Of a stretch of 64,000 nucleotides of DNA, positions 23,420-35,760 are shown one piece after another. The stretch covers positions 6,654,501-6,718,500 of the forward strand of contig LR746273.1 of NCBI GenBank assembly GCA_902729315.2, read 5' to 3'. How positions within the stretch are numbered: the stretch's first letter is position 1; each line of letters opens with the position of its first letter. The notes under the pieces are model-generated. The model searched no databases, was not told the origin of the DNA, and saw only the letters and a list, made by a program, of their open reading frames with translations. The position numbers and the translations under genes were made by a program. Origin of the DNA: Spirodela intermedia (lineage: Eukaryota; Streptophyta; Magnoliopsida; Alismatales; Araceae).

Positions 23420-24142
23420 CGAGAGCGAGAGAGAGAGAGAGAGAGATTTACACAGAACCGATTGAACGATTACCAGGTGAATTGAAAAATAAACAAACAG
23501 ATGCTCTTCAGAACAACAAAATCTGACAACAAGCACATTACCACGTGAGAGATACCGCCAGACGATCCTCAGAACAGACGACGCTGATTGCTTGAGCTCT
23601 CCAATTCACCAGAATTCACGGCGTCCTCAATAGAAGAAATCGCATCCGGGAGCAATTTCCCCTCGCAAATTCTTCAACCGGCCTTCGGCTTTCCGTTCCG
23701 CAATTCGGAGAGGAATCCCGCGAAAGATGCAGGAACCAGGCCGCGCGACGGACCCCCGACCCCCAACCCTCCGAGATATGCTGAGGATCGTACCAGATCA
23801 AAAAAATAACGAAACGAATCCGGGGAAAAGAAGAAAGAGTTTATATATCGGCTGTGATCATAATCCTCACCAAAAGGATGAAGTCGAGCGGAAGATTGGC
23901 GGAGGAGACGCCTCTGAGATTCCTTGACTCTTCTATTCTCCCGCGGTCACCCACTCCACACGGAACCGGCAAAAGAATTGGTCGGAGTGGTAGCCAATCG
24001 TTTTAATACTTTTTTGTTATTTGGAGCAATCCTCCGTGTGGGCCCTCGGTCTTTTCGCTGGGGAATCACCGGAGAATCAGAAGAAGAAGAAGAAGAAGAT
24101 GGTGATGATGATGATGACGAAGACTGGGATTTCTGTCCAAGG
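21935..24142 (-). promoter_or_regulatory. DA1 copy-1 leader, leader intron and core promoter (TATA at 23,840-23,847)
   Basis: About 1.9 kb of non-coding leader separates the start codon from a minus-strand TATATAAA at 23,840-23,847. The long distance suggests at least one leader intron. An (AT)n tract lies at about 22,026-22,056 and a GA tract at about 23,394-23,447. The duplication ends about 300 bp upstream of the TATA box, so this copy keeps a proximal promoter but not the upstream DNA seen beside copy 2. Small open frames here recur in copy 2 simply because the duplication is recent. Confidence 0.6.
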
Positions 24143-25411
24143 TTCAATCATTTTCAAGCTGTCCATCTGCTTGAAATGAAAGCTCTCCATGCCATGGATA
24201 ATCCCAGGCATGCAGGGCACACCGATCAGTAGACATAGAATTTCTCTCTAGGGTTCCCACCAAGAGAGCATAGTGGCGATACTATGCATGAACTGCTTCC
24301 GTGTATGGAGGCCTGTAATCCTTGTCTAGAAGCTGGGTGTTTCTTATCATAGATGTTGATTATCTTTGTATCATTTACATTGAACCTCTCTTGACATTTG
24401 TAAAGTGCATGACGATGTAGGCTTCCTCATTCGACATCTCAAGAATCAAGTATGTACCCTTGGGCCTCAGAGGATGCTGTCCTCACTGTTGAGTTACATA
24501 GTCCCACTTAATGTGGCCATATTCAGCACTCTGACATCTCCCATGTGAAATGTTTCATAGATCTATCGGCAAGGGAAAGTAGAGATTTAAATGAAGAGGG
24601 TAAAGTCTCGATGAAAACATCAGCATGTCTATCTTACCTAGTTAAGCTAAATATAGCCCATATCTCTGTTTTCTACATTGACATAGAGACTGAATATGAC
24701 TTTGGTCACAATCAAATTTTCAATTTCGAATTCTATACATGGGAGTCCAAAGGCTTGGCAAGTTGTTGCAAGAGTTCTCATTAACCCATAGATCTAAAAA
24801 ATATGTTGTGGCATACATGTGTCCCATCAAGTTTTTTCAAATGCTCTTGCTCTTTACAAAAACTCGACACCAATAATTGACCTTTTGAAAAAAAAAATCA
24901 TAGAAGTTTTTTGAATACTCATTTCAATAACATTATTATATAGGAAATAAGGAACCTTAAGTCATTTCTTATCTTTGATGTAAGAACAGCATTAATTGAT
25001 GTATAATATGCACTTATTAAAAAAAGGGATGAATAATATGCACTTATTAAAAAAAGGGTAAAACAACAGCATTAACTGGTGTAAGGAGGAATTGCATTAA
25101 TGATGAGTATCATTATGACAAACTAAACAAGTATGGAACTCTCTAGAAGACCAATATTCTATCATATATTTATAGAGAAGCAATGATGACAAAAAGGTAA
25201 ATTTAATATGTTCTTAAAACATTCATTCTTCAAATGCTCATAAATCATTGAGGTCTAACAACATAGTTTTGAACAAGCACTTCTTTTGATAACTCTAACC
25301 AGTCTAAGCTAAATTTAAAGTTATAGAAAAACTTCAAACTGTTGGTTTAAAATTCCAATCTTCATATAATCTCATTAATCTAAATCATTACTCACCTACA
25401 CCCATAAGAAG
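24143..25411. other. AT-rich spacer right of duplication copy 1
   Basis: No gene is recognised. Base composition changes sharply from the GC-balanced DA1 leader to AT-rich sequence. A short direct repeat (ATAATATGCACTTATTAAAA) occurs twice at about 25,005 and 25,034. Confidence 0.5.
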
Positions 25412-28400
25412 CTACCTAGCCAATGAAGTTAGTGGAGTAGTTGATATAGAATGTAATGTGTCATTCATCCTTTGCATTGAGGAATTAACACTTCCAAGCA
25501 CACTGTGTGATTCATTCACCTCCACACATTCCGTCAACTGTGTTACAACATTACTCATTGTTATCCTTTCTTCTGAAGTTGTTGTCACACATGACATTGC
25601 TATTTCTACTATTTTCCATGCCATATTGATGTTGAACTCTCCTTGTAACTTAGGGTCAATAATACTCATGATATCACCTCTCTCAACTTTTGAATGAACC
25701 CATCTGACAATATGTGTCCTCTCTATGGACTTTTGATATGGTAGTTGACCAGTTATAATCTCCAAAAGAACAATTCCAAAACTATATACATCACTTTTCT
25801 CATTTAGCCTATTCTCTTGATAATACCTGCAACAATAAAGAGAACATTAGTCTTGATAATTGTTTCTTATTATTTTATCCATTAATTTATAAAATAAATG
25901 TGTATTTAATTGAGAAAAGTAGGAAGAATAACAATAAAGAGGTATACTTACTCAGGATCAAGATACCCTGGAGTACCAGCTAACCTAGTTGTTATGTGTG
26001 TAGCACTATCATTATTGAATGCTCTTGATAGTCCAAAGTCAGCTATCTTTGCAACAAGCTCACAATTTAAGAGAATGTTACTACTCTTTATATCTCTATG
26101 CACAATAGGTGGTCTACATCCATTATGTAGATAATCTAGCCCTGCATTTTTTTTAAAACTTTTGGTTATATCAAACTTTATCTTGTGGCTTAGGTGAATA
26201 GTTTTGTCAATTTTTTAAGGACAAAAGTACCTTGTGCAGCTTGAGGTGCTATATTCACACTTTGGTTCCAATTTAACAGAACACCATTGTAAATTTCACC
26301 TAAAAGAGCAATGGCAGCTATTTTAGTGCTTTCCTATGTTGATGATGCATTGAAAGTATATATGAGAAATACTCATGTTATGAAAGAACATCTATTTATT
26401 TCATCAAAATTTGAGAATTAGGTAATTTTGTATAGCCAAACCTGATAGATGATCTCGGAGGGTTTTATTATCCATATATTCATAAACAAGAGATAAATGT
26501 TCTACATCATCACAATACCCCAATAAGCATACCAAGTTTTTGTGGTGAACCCTCGCCAATAATTGAACCTGAAATATGAGCATCTTGTCACTTAAAATGT
26601 GAGTTTAATATAATGATGGACTCTACATCATGTAACTAGACAAAAAAATATTTTTTAATATTGATATATTGAATACTTAATTGTACCTCTGCTTCAAATT
26701 CTTTAGATCCTTGTGAAGATGATGAAGAAAGAACTTTTACTGCAACCATAGTTCCATCTCTCAAGTGACCAAGATAAACAATCCCAAATCCCCCCTTACC
26801 AATCTGCTGTTGGAAGTTTTGCGTAATTTGTCTAATTTCTTCATATGTATATTGCACACTTTCCCTTTTCCAGCCATTGCCATCCATTGCAGTACTTCTA
26901 CTGTAGTTGTTTTTATTCAAGACACCTAAAAAATTTAAATATCATAAACAATGAAAACGTTTCTTCATTATTTGGACAGGTTTAGTGTTGTGAACATTTA
27001 TATACAAAAAGAAAAGTATATGCAATGTACCTGCAGAAGAATGAGATTTTAGCTTCCTTCGGATTATCCAAAAGGATACAACAAATAAAATTGTAATGAT
27101 TATCGAGGCTGTTATTGTCACAGGAATGACAGCCTTCTTATTGTTGGTGTTAGAATTCTTGCATTGCTTCAGCTCACCATTCATACTGTCAGCAAGAAAG
27201 GATTATCACTGAAGAATACATCTCAAAGAAATTATATTCATAATAAATTTTAGCCACTAAATGTACTTGTGTGAAACCTAAAAAAAGACACAATCTATTA
27301 AAGTTTTTTTACTAGATGTGTTATAAATTATTCTAATATTTTAGCTTTCGTGTCATTAAGATCTCCAGTCATCATCTTCATTTTACAGGAGCTGTTCAAT
27401 CATTGTATTCATACGCTGAAAAAAAATAAGACTGTAATTATACCTCATTATTCAGTTTTTTTGTATATTCTGATGCCAGAATTTACTCATAATGAACACC
27501 ATTTTCATTGTTGGTGGGTTTACTAACCTGAAGGAAAGAGAACCTTTGGACATCTTCTCACAAAGATTTTGAGGAATGACCCCGATGGCTTTGTTTCCAG
27601 ACAAGTTTCTACACGATCACATAAACTTTACCTTAAGAGAATCTCAAGCATCAGAGTGGTTAACTAGTATTGGATAAAGGTAGAAAGGAAACTTACATGA
27701 ATCGAAGAGACGGTAACTCTCCCAAAATATCCGGTACTGGCCCTGTCAAATTGTTATCTGAAAAATCTCTGAAAGTGGGTAGGTTTTAATAGTTGTTACA
27801 ATTTACCATATATTGCTGGTGACCGAAGAAAGGAAACTTGAATAAAACTTTTTGTAGCATCTTTATTATGATTTATATGTCAAGTATGATGGATAAATAT
27901 GAAGAAAGCATTTTATTATTTGTTCTCAAGCACTAATAATCATGGAAACCATAGCTTACAACGTTGTAAGAGCTGTCAGGTTACCAATCGAACTAGGAAT
28001 TTGGCCGTCCAAACCGCTTGATGATAAGTTCCTGCACAATTCAAATTATGAACCATGTGAGCAATCATGCATCTATGAATAAGCTTCTACCATTTCCCTT
28101 CTAATTTTTTTCCTCCACACGTTTGGTTTTTTATGAACTGCACTCACAGAGAAGTAATCCTCAGGGATCTAGAGTCTTCAGAGTAGGTACAATTGACTCC
28201 ATCCCAAATATATTCTCTTGGAGAACATGGGTCGACCTCCCAATTTCTCACAAGCCTTAATACTCTTTTGATTTCGTCAATGGCAGCAACTGATACACAA
28301 AGTACATACCATCTCAGATGTTTTGATATAAATGAGCAACACACTCAGAACGAAATATAATAAAGGGCAACGAGACAGCAGCACTTGACAAATTTTCAGC

Positions 28401-30206
28401 GCATGGAACCCCTAATGTTGATGAATTCTAGGTCGGTGTACGACGATGCAGTAGAAGTTGATAAAATAGTAGTGAGCATAGCAACAGCTATGTCGTGAAT
28501 GTGAAATAGGAGAGGGCAAAGGGCAACCAGACGATGTCTTACCATCACGACCGTCAGTTTGTGACTCGTTCATTTTCCTCACTACAAAACTCTCAAGCGC
28601 ATTGATGATGTAAGATAGAGTGGACGAGCTTGTGGGACGGATAGAGATGTTGTAAACTCTTGATATCGAAAGCTGATCATCGACGATCTCTTTATGATCT
28701 ACCCTTAAGTAAGGGGGCCTGTAATCGGGGAACAACAAAACGGTACCATCTACCACATAGATATTCAATCTTCTTGACTCGTTGGCTGTGTTGAGCTTCT
28801 GTAGCTCTGCAAAGTGCATGACAATAAATATCTTGTCGCCGAAGGTTCCAATGTCTTGCCAGCTATCTAGATGAAATTTGTTGCGTGATCCAGAGATGGC
28901 CGATCTTAAAACAGGAGAGGGAACTTGAAAAGCATCTCCTTCTGTTGCCACAACTTCGTTGGAGGTGTTCAATGTAAAGAAATTTGTGGCGACACCGTCC
29001 CAGAAGCGGTCGTAAGGGTCATCCGGAAACCTTCAAGAGAAAAAAAATGCATCGTCATCTCTATTTGTTATCGCCTGTGTTTGCAGTAGAACGTTGCAAG
29101 AAAGATGTCCCATTTATTTTAAGTACCCGTGGTTTATACTCAACCTAGATACAGTACCAATGGGCTTGCCCCATCCGGCATTTACCATACCCAGCTTAAA
29201 AGCCTACTACACAGCCCTTCTCTCATCGTTGGTGCCCCATTGACCTGTTCTGAGTTTCCAGCTGGCATCGCCCTCCGGAAAGAGAGTATAATGCCTTGAC
29301 TTGGTTTCATAATATTTGGTGATTCAATAATCAAAGCAATCTCTGGCAAAGAAGCGGAGTGGGAAAAAGAAATGATCAGCAAATAGTGGAGATAGATTGT
29401 TTTAAAGTATAGCCACGTTAGTCTGTTCGCCATTCCATAGTTCCAGCGCAGACGGTTGACCAAAGATTGAGATGCGTTTGCGAGAGGATACATGAAATGA
29501 AGGAGAGGCCTCAACTCGAGCGTGGATATAAAGGGTGTGCCTTTGCCCGTGTTGACAGGACACACCCGTATAAGATCCGCGGGTGCCACCATGATGATCT
29601 CTGAAGTACTAGGGCTGTCGGATTCCAGTTCGACGGTGGTCCAGAAATCGACCCCGATGTGGAGATCGAAGATGGGGGGAGAACCCCGGCCATCGTAGTT
29701 GCCATAGAGGAATCCGGCTCGAATAAGGTACCTGTCGCCGGATTGCACCGGGGACAGCGTATAACAGTTCCGAGTCCCGTTGGGGAAGCTGCGGAGGGTT
29801 CGATATGGACGCGAAGATGAGTTGACTGGGACGATATGGTTCTCCCCTGTGTCGATGAATTGCGAGTCGCCAATGTATGTTACTCTTGTTTCGTCGTCTT
29901 GATATTCCGAGCCATCTGCGAAGCCGCAATCGACGCTTATGAAGCCTGCAACGCCTTCAACATATCAACTCTTTAGAGTGCCATTGTTTTACAAAAGTGA
30001 GGGTCCAGTCTGAGGAACCACAAGGGAGGGAAGCAGGATGAAGCAGAAGAGTAGGGAGCTATGTTACCTTTCTGAGTCTGGGCTTGAACCACCCGGGTCA
30101 CAAATGATGAGAAGACGCAGAAGAAGAGAAACAAGAAGAGTGGCGAAGGTGGCTGTAAACAACCCTTCCACGGCTTGAAATGAGGGAAGCTCATTTTTCC
30201 TTTCAT
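25412..30206 (-). CDS. Malectin-like LRR receptor kinase (IOS1/SHR5-type)
   Basis: A class I leucine-rich repeat receptor kinase with an extracellular malectin-like domain, a group involved in immunity and symbiosis signalling at the plasma membrane. Exons on the minus strand that I can place: 30068-30206 (signal peptide), about 29440-29945 and 29145-? (malectin-like, starting [12 protein letters not shown]), 28543-29030 ([13 protein letters not shown]), 28148-28289 (WDGVNC), three LRR exons (27960-28031, 27697-27768, 27528-27608), 27031-27185 (transmembrane), 26687-26925, 26442-26568, 26231-26299, 25952-26141, 25412-25826. The kinase has [34 protein letters not shown] and [10 protein letters not shown], so it looks catalytically complete. 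Oddity: I cannot find a frame-preserving splice between LRWNYG (about 29,440) and [11 protein letters not shown] (29,145), so the malectin part may be damaged there. It is far more AT-rich than the flanking genes. Confidence 0.82.
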
Positions 30207-30289
30207 CCCATGCGACGGTGAAACTTAGCAGGCTCGACACGCAGAGACGAGGGAGAAGGGGGCCGGGGGGGTGGAAGGTGCTGCGTTCT

Positions 30290-31640
30290 CCACCGTCTCT
30301 ATGTCACAGTTGCAGACAGGGAAGATCTCCGACGTCCAGCTCAGTAAACGTCAAGTTACGTCCTGGCATACGGCACAACTCATATAATAATAATCACGTT
30401 CCTCAGTTTTGCGGGACGGAAGTATAGGTTTGGAAAAGAAAATGAAGGTTGGTTTTGACGTCGGCTTCATGGCCGGTAGATCATTCATCAGGAGCGCGAC
30501 TCTCATGTTCCCTCTCTATCTCCATTTATTGAACCAGGTCAACGTCAATCCGGGGCCTTTGACAGGGTCAGCATTCCTGGAGTCGTCTCCCATTGTCACT
30601 TTCGTATAGGCTTGGATTACGCTCTTAGAGCTAAGCAGGAGCTTCGGAGTGGCCCGAACCAGAGCCTCGGCTGGGTTAGGCCCTTATGGATGAGTCCTAC
30701 CAGGCCGGCTGACTGATAGACTTTCGGCGTATGGTACTCCAAATGGTGGCTGTAAGAGAGAATCAAACAGAAGTGATGTAAACGGAAAGAGGATTAGACA
30801 AGGTCGGGCAAACGAGCAAGTCGGAAGCTCGAGCTTCAGATCAGGTCTCAGTGAGAATTCGAGGGTGAAGCCTACAACAGAACAGGCGAAGCTTCAGACT
30901 TAACGTTTCCCATTGACGACTTGATAGTCGACCCTGACTTTGTCAGGTACCGCGTCCTCTACCGTCTCTAGTTCATAGTTGCAGACATGGAAGGTCGTCG
31001 ACGTCTAGCTCAGTAAACGTCGACGTCTTAGTTATGTCCCGGCATACGGCACAACTCCCCATATAATAATCATCTCGTTCCTCCGCTTCCGGGACGAAAG
31101 TATAGATTTCTATAGGAAAAAAAAAATGGTTGATTTTGACGTCGGCTTCATCTCCCGGGAATTCATTCCTAGGGAGTGAGACCCTCATGTTGGCTCTCTA
31201 TCTCCATTTAATGAACCAGGTCAACGCCAATCGGGGCCTTTGACATGGCCGGTATATTTGTGTCTTGTTCCACTCAACTGGATCACTGTCACTTTCGTAC
31301 AGGCCTGGATTACGCCATTAGATCTGAGCCGGAGCTTCGGAGTGGCCCGAACCAGAGCCTTGCCCGGGTCGGGACCTTGTGGGAGAGTCCAACCTCGCAG
31401 GGCGATTGATAGCCCTTCTGCGTATGGTACTCCAAATGGTAGCTGTAATAGAGAGTCAAATTGAAGAGATGTAAACGGAAACAGGATTAGACAAGGTCGG
31501 GCATACGGGTAAGTGGGAAGCTTCGGCTTCAGATCAGGTCTCAGTGAAAATTCGAAGGTGAAGCCACTGAACAGCCTGAGCCTCAGACTCACCTTTCGCA
31601 TCTACGCCGCAAAGTTGACCCTGACTTTGGCACGGCATCT
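30290..31640. repeat. Two direct units of ~670 bp, unknown element
   Basis: The segment starting ACCGTCTCT, through CAGCTCAGTAAACGTC, GGCATACGGCACAACTC and GGATTACGC, to GGATTAGACAAGGTCGGGC occurs at about 30,290-30,908 and again, diverged by many single-base changes, at about 30,957-31,600. Unit spacing is about 668 bp. No open frame shared by both units looks coding. It may be a tandemly duplicated promoter-side segment or a non-autonomous mobile element. Confidence 0.8.
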
Positions 31641-33566
31641 GTGGCAGTTACTTGCACGCCATAAAAGGTTGATCGTTCCTCAAGAATGACAGCCCTTCGG
31701 CGCATGGATGGGATATGAGGTCACGTTAACATGTTTGAAGACGACCGCAAATGTTGCCCTATTCGTCCGACTATCATAGTCATTTCGAAATGATACTAAA
31801 AAATGCATAGTTTTGAAATCTACGTATAGTTTTTTTCTCGTAACATCAGAAGTTTGAAAGGCGAGGCTTAGCACACCTCCTAGACGACCTCATTGAGCTA
31901 CTCCAGCCAATCCCCTTTGGGAACCATGTTGTATATGAAATTTGGATAAATCAACGGAGCCAGGATGGTCATTACAGTGTAATGACCCACAACTTCGCTC
32001 TTGAGGTCTCTTGCAGCGTAAATTCATTGATAAATGTTTGGTGTTCTCATTCCTTGAAGAATAAAAAATCTACATTTCTAATATATACAAGTAAAAAATA
32101 ATTATGAGACCTGGCGTAAGCTCGCTCATCGGTCCGCCTCCTATCCTCGATTGAAATCTTCATTAACACCACCCACAACTGAAGCACATTCCTTTACATG
32201 AGATAATACAAAAATTCTTGAGAGATTCAACTGGGCTCAACAAAGCTGACTGTCCAGAACCTTGCTACGCTGCGCATCGGCCCCAAAAAGGGAGCGAAAG
32301 TCTCCAAATTTAGTGTCTTCTGGTAATTTAAAAGGCTACCATTATAATTCTCTTGGAGCGAAAGGAAGATATAAAAACCAGTTTTTTTCAATCCCGGTTT
32401 AAGGGGTTTCGAATTTAGCCTGATTTCTTGCTTTTCCTCTTTCCATGTGCCCATCTGTTCTTACTGGCTGTCCCCCATGCGCTCTCGTGCGAAGGCAATA
32501 TCTGGTTTGCTCTTCTTGCATAAAGGACGAAAGAGACCAGCTGGAGTCAAGGCTGTTCACGGTGGTATTTGAAAGACAAGATTGATTTTCTTAGAAGAAC
32601 AAGGAGCCAAATCAAGGACCATTTTTTCTTGGAAGAGCAGCAAAATGAGATTAATGATTGGCTGGATCACTGAAGTCAAATTAGAGAAGCAAATAGGATG
32701 GATCTTGGAACCTATGTTAGATAGACCTCGGGAGCCAAGTGAGCCTTACTTTTTCATTTGAATTTATATGCCATACTTAAATCGGATTATGTGCTGTTGG
32801 ATTTGACTTTCTGTCACGCATTGATTTCCAAAATTTTCAATAGAAATATCCTCTATTAATTGTCGCTCACCCTGTTCTCAACCTATCAATCCGAGTTGAT
32901 TTTTTTGGTATACTGATGTTCCAGTCAACTACAGCTAAGAAATATACAAATCCTGATTACAATGGCATAAAACATCAACTTTCACGGACAACAGTGTGGC
33001 ATGTGTTCATGCGTAGATGTCATGATCAGCCATGAACCCTTTAAAGCACAGCTGAACTCCAAAAGTTTCTTTCAAGGCCTAAAACTCCATGAGGGCCAGG
33101 CAGTTTGAGCCAGCATTTTACATACATTAATAAAATATCCTCCAATCTCTTCCTCTTTTCTTCTTCTGGGCAAAAACAAAGTGACAAATATAAGGTGAAC
33201 AAATTAGTGCCTTAGAGACAGATTAACAAATAGACCCTACGACTTGGAACCCAATGCACAATTCCTTTTGATCCGTCAGATGAGAATGGCAGCCCCATGA
33301 GATATAAAGACTATAGTAGATGCATCGTGTGCAAAAGAAAAATTTATTTGTCTTCTTCTTTGCTTAAGCGACACAACACTACGTATTGAAAATACTATGC
33401 ATTGAAAATATTGACTATATATTCAAAAAATAGCGAATACAAGGCTAGGTTAGACTGATTACTCCTAATGCGTGCTTGTGTAGACTCTCCAAGTGAGCAA
33501 CTTATCGTACTGTTAGAAGTACTGCCCTTATTCTAGATTTGTAAAATTCTCTGAAGTACATCCCTA

Positions 33567-33608
<42 letters not shown>

Positions 33609-33899
33609 CAAGGATTTAATAATTTCAATAAACGAAAAAATTAAAAGTCACTATACTGGAGAAAAGTTTTTATCTGATTTTAGTGAGAAAGAATGTCATA
33701 TATTTCATGAAGAATATAAATAACAAGCATGTCTATAGCTGTTTTTCCTCTGTTTGGGGAAGCTATTAAGAACCGGAAATTTACCAATTAAGTAACATTG
33801 AAAAGGCTATCAAACTTCTACATGCAACTTTACTAAAAGACCAGCTTGTGTCAAAGATCTTGGGAGATCGGCCCAAAATCCATTGTTTTGAGGCAAGTT
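31641..33899. other. Long AT-rich intergenic stretch with (AAT)n microsatellite
   Basis: No gene recognised over about 2.3 kb on either strand; open frames are short and without familiar motifs. An AAT/ATA microsatellite lies at about 33,567-33,608. Confidence 0.55.
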
Positions 33900-35405
33900 C
33901 TGGCTGTAGAAAGGGAGTTGACAAAACCACTTTAAACCATCTTCCACCGAGAGTCTCTAGTTCAATTGGTCCACAAAAATCTCCATGAATGAGTTCAAGT
34001 GGTCTTGTGGTTCGAAATGATGAAGCTAAGGGAAATGAAGCTTTTGTTTGTTTGGACTCACACAGTCAATGCAAAGTTCTTCTTCCCTTCCAAACTTTGG
34101 TAGTCCTTTAACCATACCATGTGAAGACAAAGCACAAAGAGAGGTGAAATTTAAATGGCCATACCTCTTATGCCAAAGCCAATTCTGATTATACTTAGCA
34201 TGAAGACATTTTTCAACAATGTCAAGCTTCAATAGGTAAAGTCTTCTCCCATTTCTCTTTACCTCTATCAAAAGTATGCCTCTTTGATCATGAATTGTAA
34301 GAATTCTATTTTGTAAATTCATTTTGCACCCCTATTCATCAAGTGTCCCGAGGCTTAAAATATTGGCTCTAATATGAGGAGTATAGAGGAGATTGATCAA
34401 GGTAACTTTGCTCCCACTTTTAGTGTTTAAGAGTATCTTACTTGACCTTCAATGGGAATGCATGAGTCATCACCAAAACGGACACCTCCTTTATCTACCT
34501 TCGGTTTTTCCTTCTTTAGAAATCGACATTCATTTGCATAATGACCCTTCTTTTGACAATTGTAACAAGTGACAAATGATTCATCTCTTGGTCTTTCATC
34601 ATCATAAAAGTCTTCTATCTTCATTGTTCCTCTGCTCTTCCTCTGCCATGGCCTCTGCCCCTGCCACGGCCTTTGCCTCTTGCCTGAGAACCATTGAAAA
34701 AATCTTTTTTCTTGTTTTTGCCGAGAGCATGAGCCGATAAGGCTTTCTCTTCCCTCTTGACTGAGAGATCTCGAAGCTTGTCTTCACGAATCTAAAGAGT
34801 TCCAAGAACCTCCTCCACTAAGATTACATCAAGATCTTGAAATTGCTCAATTGATGTTGTAATCGAGTCAAACTTACCTGAGACTGACCTCAGAAGTTTG
34901 GTGGAGAGATCCGCGTCAGAAATCTTCTCTCCGAGACTCTTTAATTCAACGACATTTTGAAAAAGTTTTCCGAAATAATTGAGAATTGACTCGTTGTCTT
35001 CCATAGAAAGATTCTCCTAATTGTTCTGTAGTGATTGAATACATGTCTGTAGGCATGGAACACCTCCGTTCTTCGCCTTCAATAGTTTCCATGTCTGCTT
35101 AGCAGTTTTCTCTAGATCCAACTCTTACAAGATTTCATCTGAGAGAGTGCTGAAGAGGATGGACATCACATGTCTATCTTTCTTCTTCACTGGAGTCTCC
35201 ACCTCAACGACATCCCAAAGTTCAAGACCTTCAAGGTGTAGACGCATCCTAGATGCCCACACTTGATAGTTGAGCCTCGTGAGGATTGGAAAGGTACCTA
35301 TCTACATAGGTTGCTCCGTGCCATGAGATCCTACGACTAGTCTCCCTTCCGCGGTGCCATTTGCTGTTGAGACGATGTTGGATCACAAGTGCTCCGATGC
35401 CAACT
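33900..35405 (-). mobile_element. Degenerate Ty1/copia retrotransposon A (gag and start of pol)
   Basis: Read on the minus strand: a primer-binding site-like TGGCATCGGAGC at 35,391-35,402; a UBN2-type gag segment (about 34,792-35,004, LSTKLLRSVSGKFDSITTSI); a zinc knuckle CYNCQKKGHYANEC (about 34,540-34,600); a GAG-pre-integrase segment with WHKRYGHLNF and CIDC (about 34,026-34,322); and integrase start (PLELIHGDFCGPIE) near 33,960. The frame is broken by stops and shifts, and reverse transcriptase and RNase H are absent, so it cannot move by itself. The order identifies Ty1/copia rather than Ty3. Confidence 0.88.
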
Positions 35406-35760
35406 GAAAAATCTAACTTTATGACTCTTCATAACAACACAAGCACTCAAGAAGAATGAAGAAAAAATAAAACCCTCAAATCAATAAAACTAGAAGTTGG
35501 AGAAATCAATCGGCCTATGCAATCAAACCCCGAACAGATCCTCTTATAGAACCAAGTCAAACACCTTATGCAGTAATGCCGTTATGGCAATTACTACAAG
35601 CGCTATTATCCTGGCACAATCTCAGCCATCTGTTATGGAGTTATAATGGCTGAGATTGAAACATTCAAAAGAAAGAAATACAAGGAAAAACATAAGATAA
35701 GGCGAAACTCCCATGAAGGCCTTCCTCCTTTGTGACAGTGGCAAGATTAATTCCAATATT
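35406..35760 (-). mobile_element. Probable LTR remnant of copia element A, with perfect hairpin
   Basis: The sequence next to the primer-binding site should be LTR. The outer border cannot be fixed. Inside it, CAATCTCAGCCAT (35,617-35,629) and its exact inverted match ATGGCTGAGATTG (35,646-35,658) could form a 13-bp stem with a 16-nt loop. Confidence 0.45.

Larger units (their letters stand above)
14941..24142. repeat. Segmental duplication, copy 1 (~9.2 kb)
   Basis: This block is repeated in direct orientation at about 40,488-49,688. By eye the two copies are nearly identical over coding, intron and leader sequence; differences are single bases, microsatellite length changes and a few small indels. 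The left border lies inside intron 1 of the LysM gene (shared sequence begins near GCAGTT..TGCCACCATTACTGC). The right border lies just after TTTCTGTCCAAG, upstream of DA1. The left flank (LysM exon 1 and promoter) belongs naturally to the gene, so the left end of copy 1 is likely ancestral and its right end is the new junction. Confidence 0.93.

Noticed and set aside
22270-23536. Several open frames repeated in both duplication copies
   Set aside because: Their identity in the two copies follows from the recent duplication and is not evidence of selection; they overlap GA tracts and the DA1 leader.
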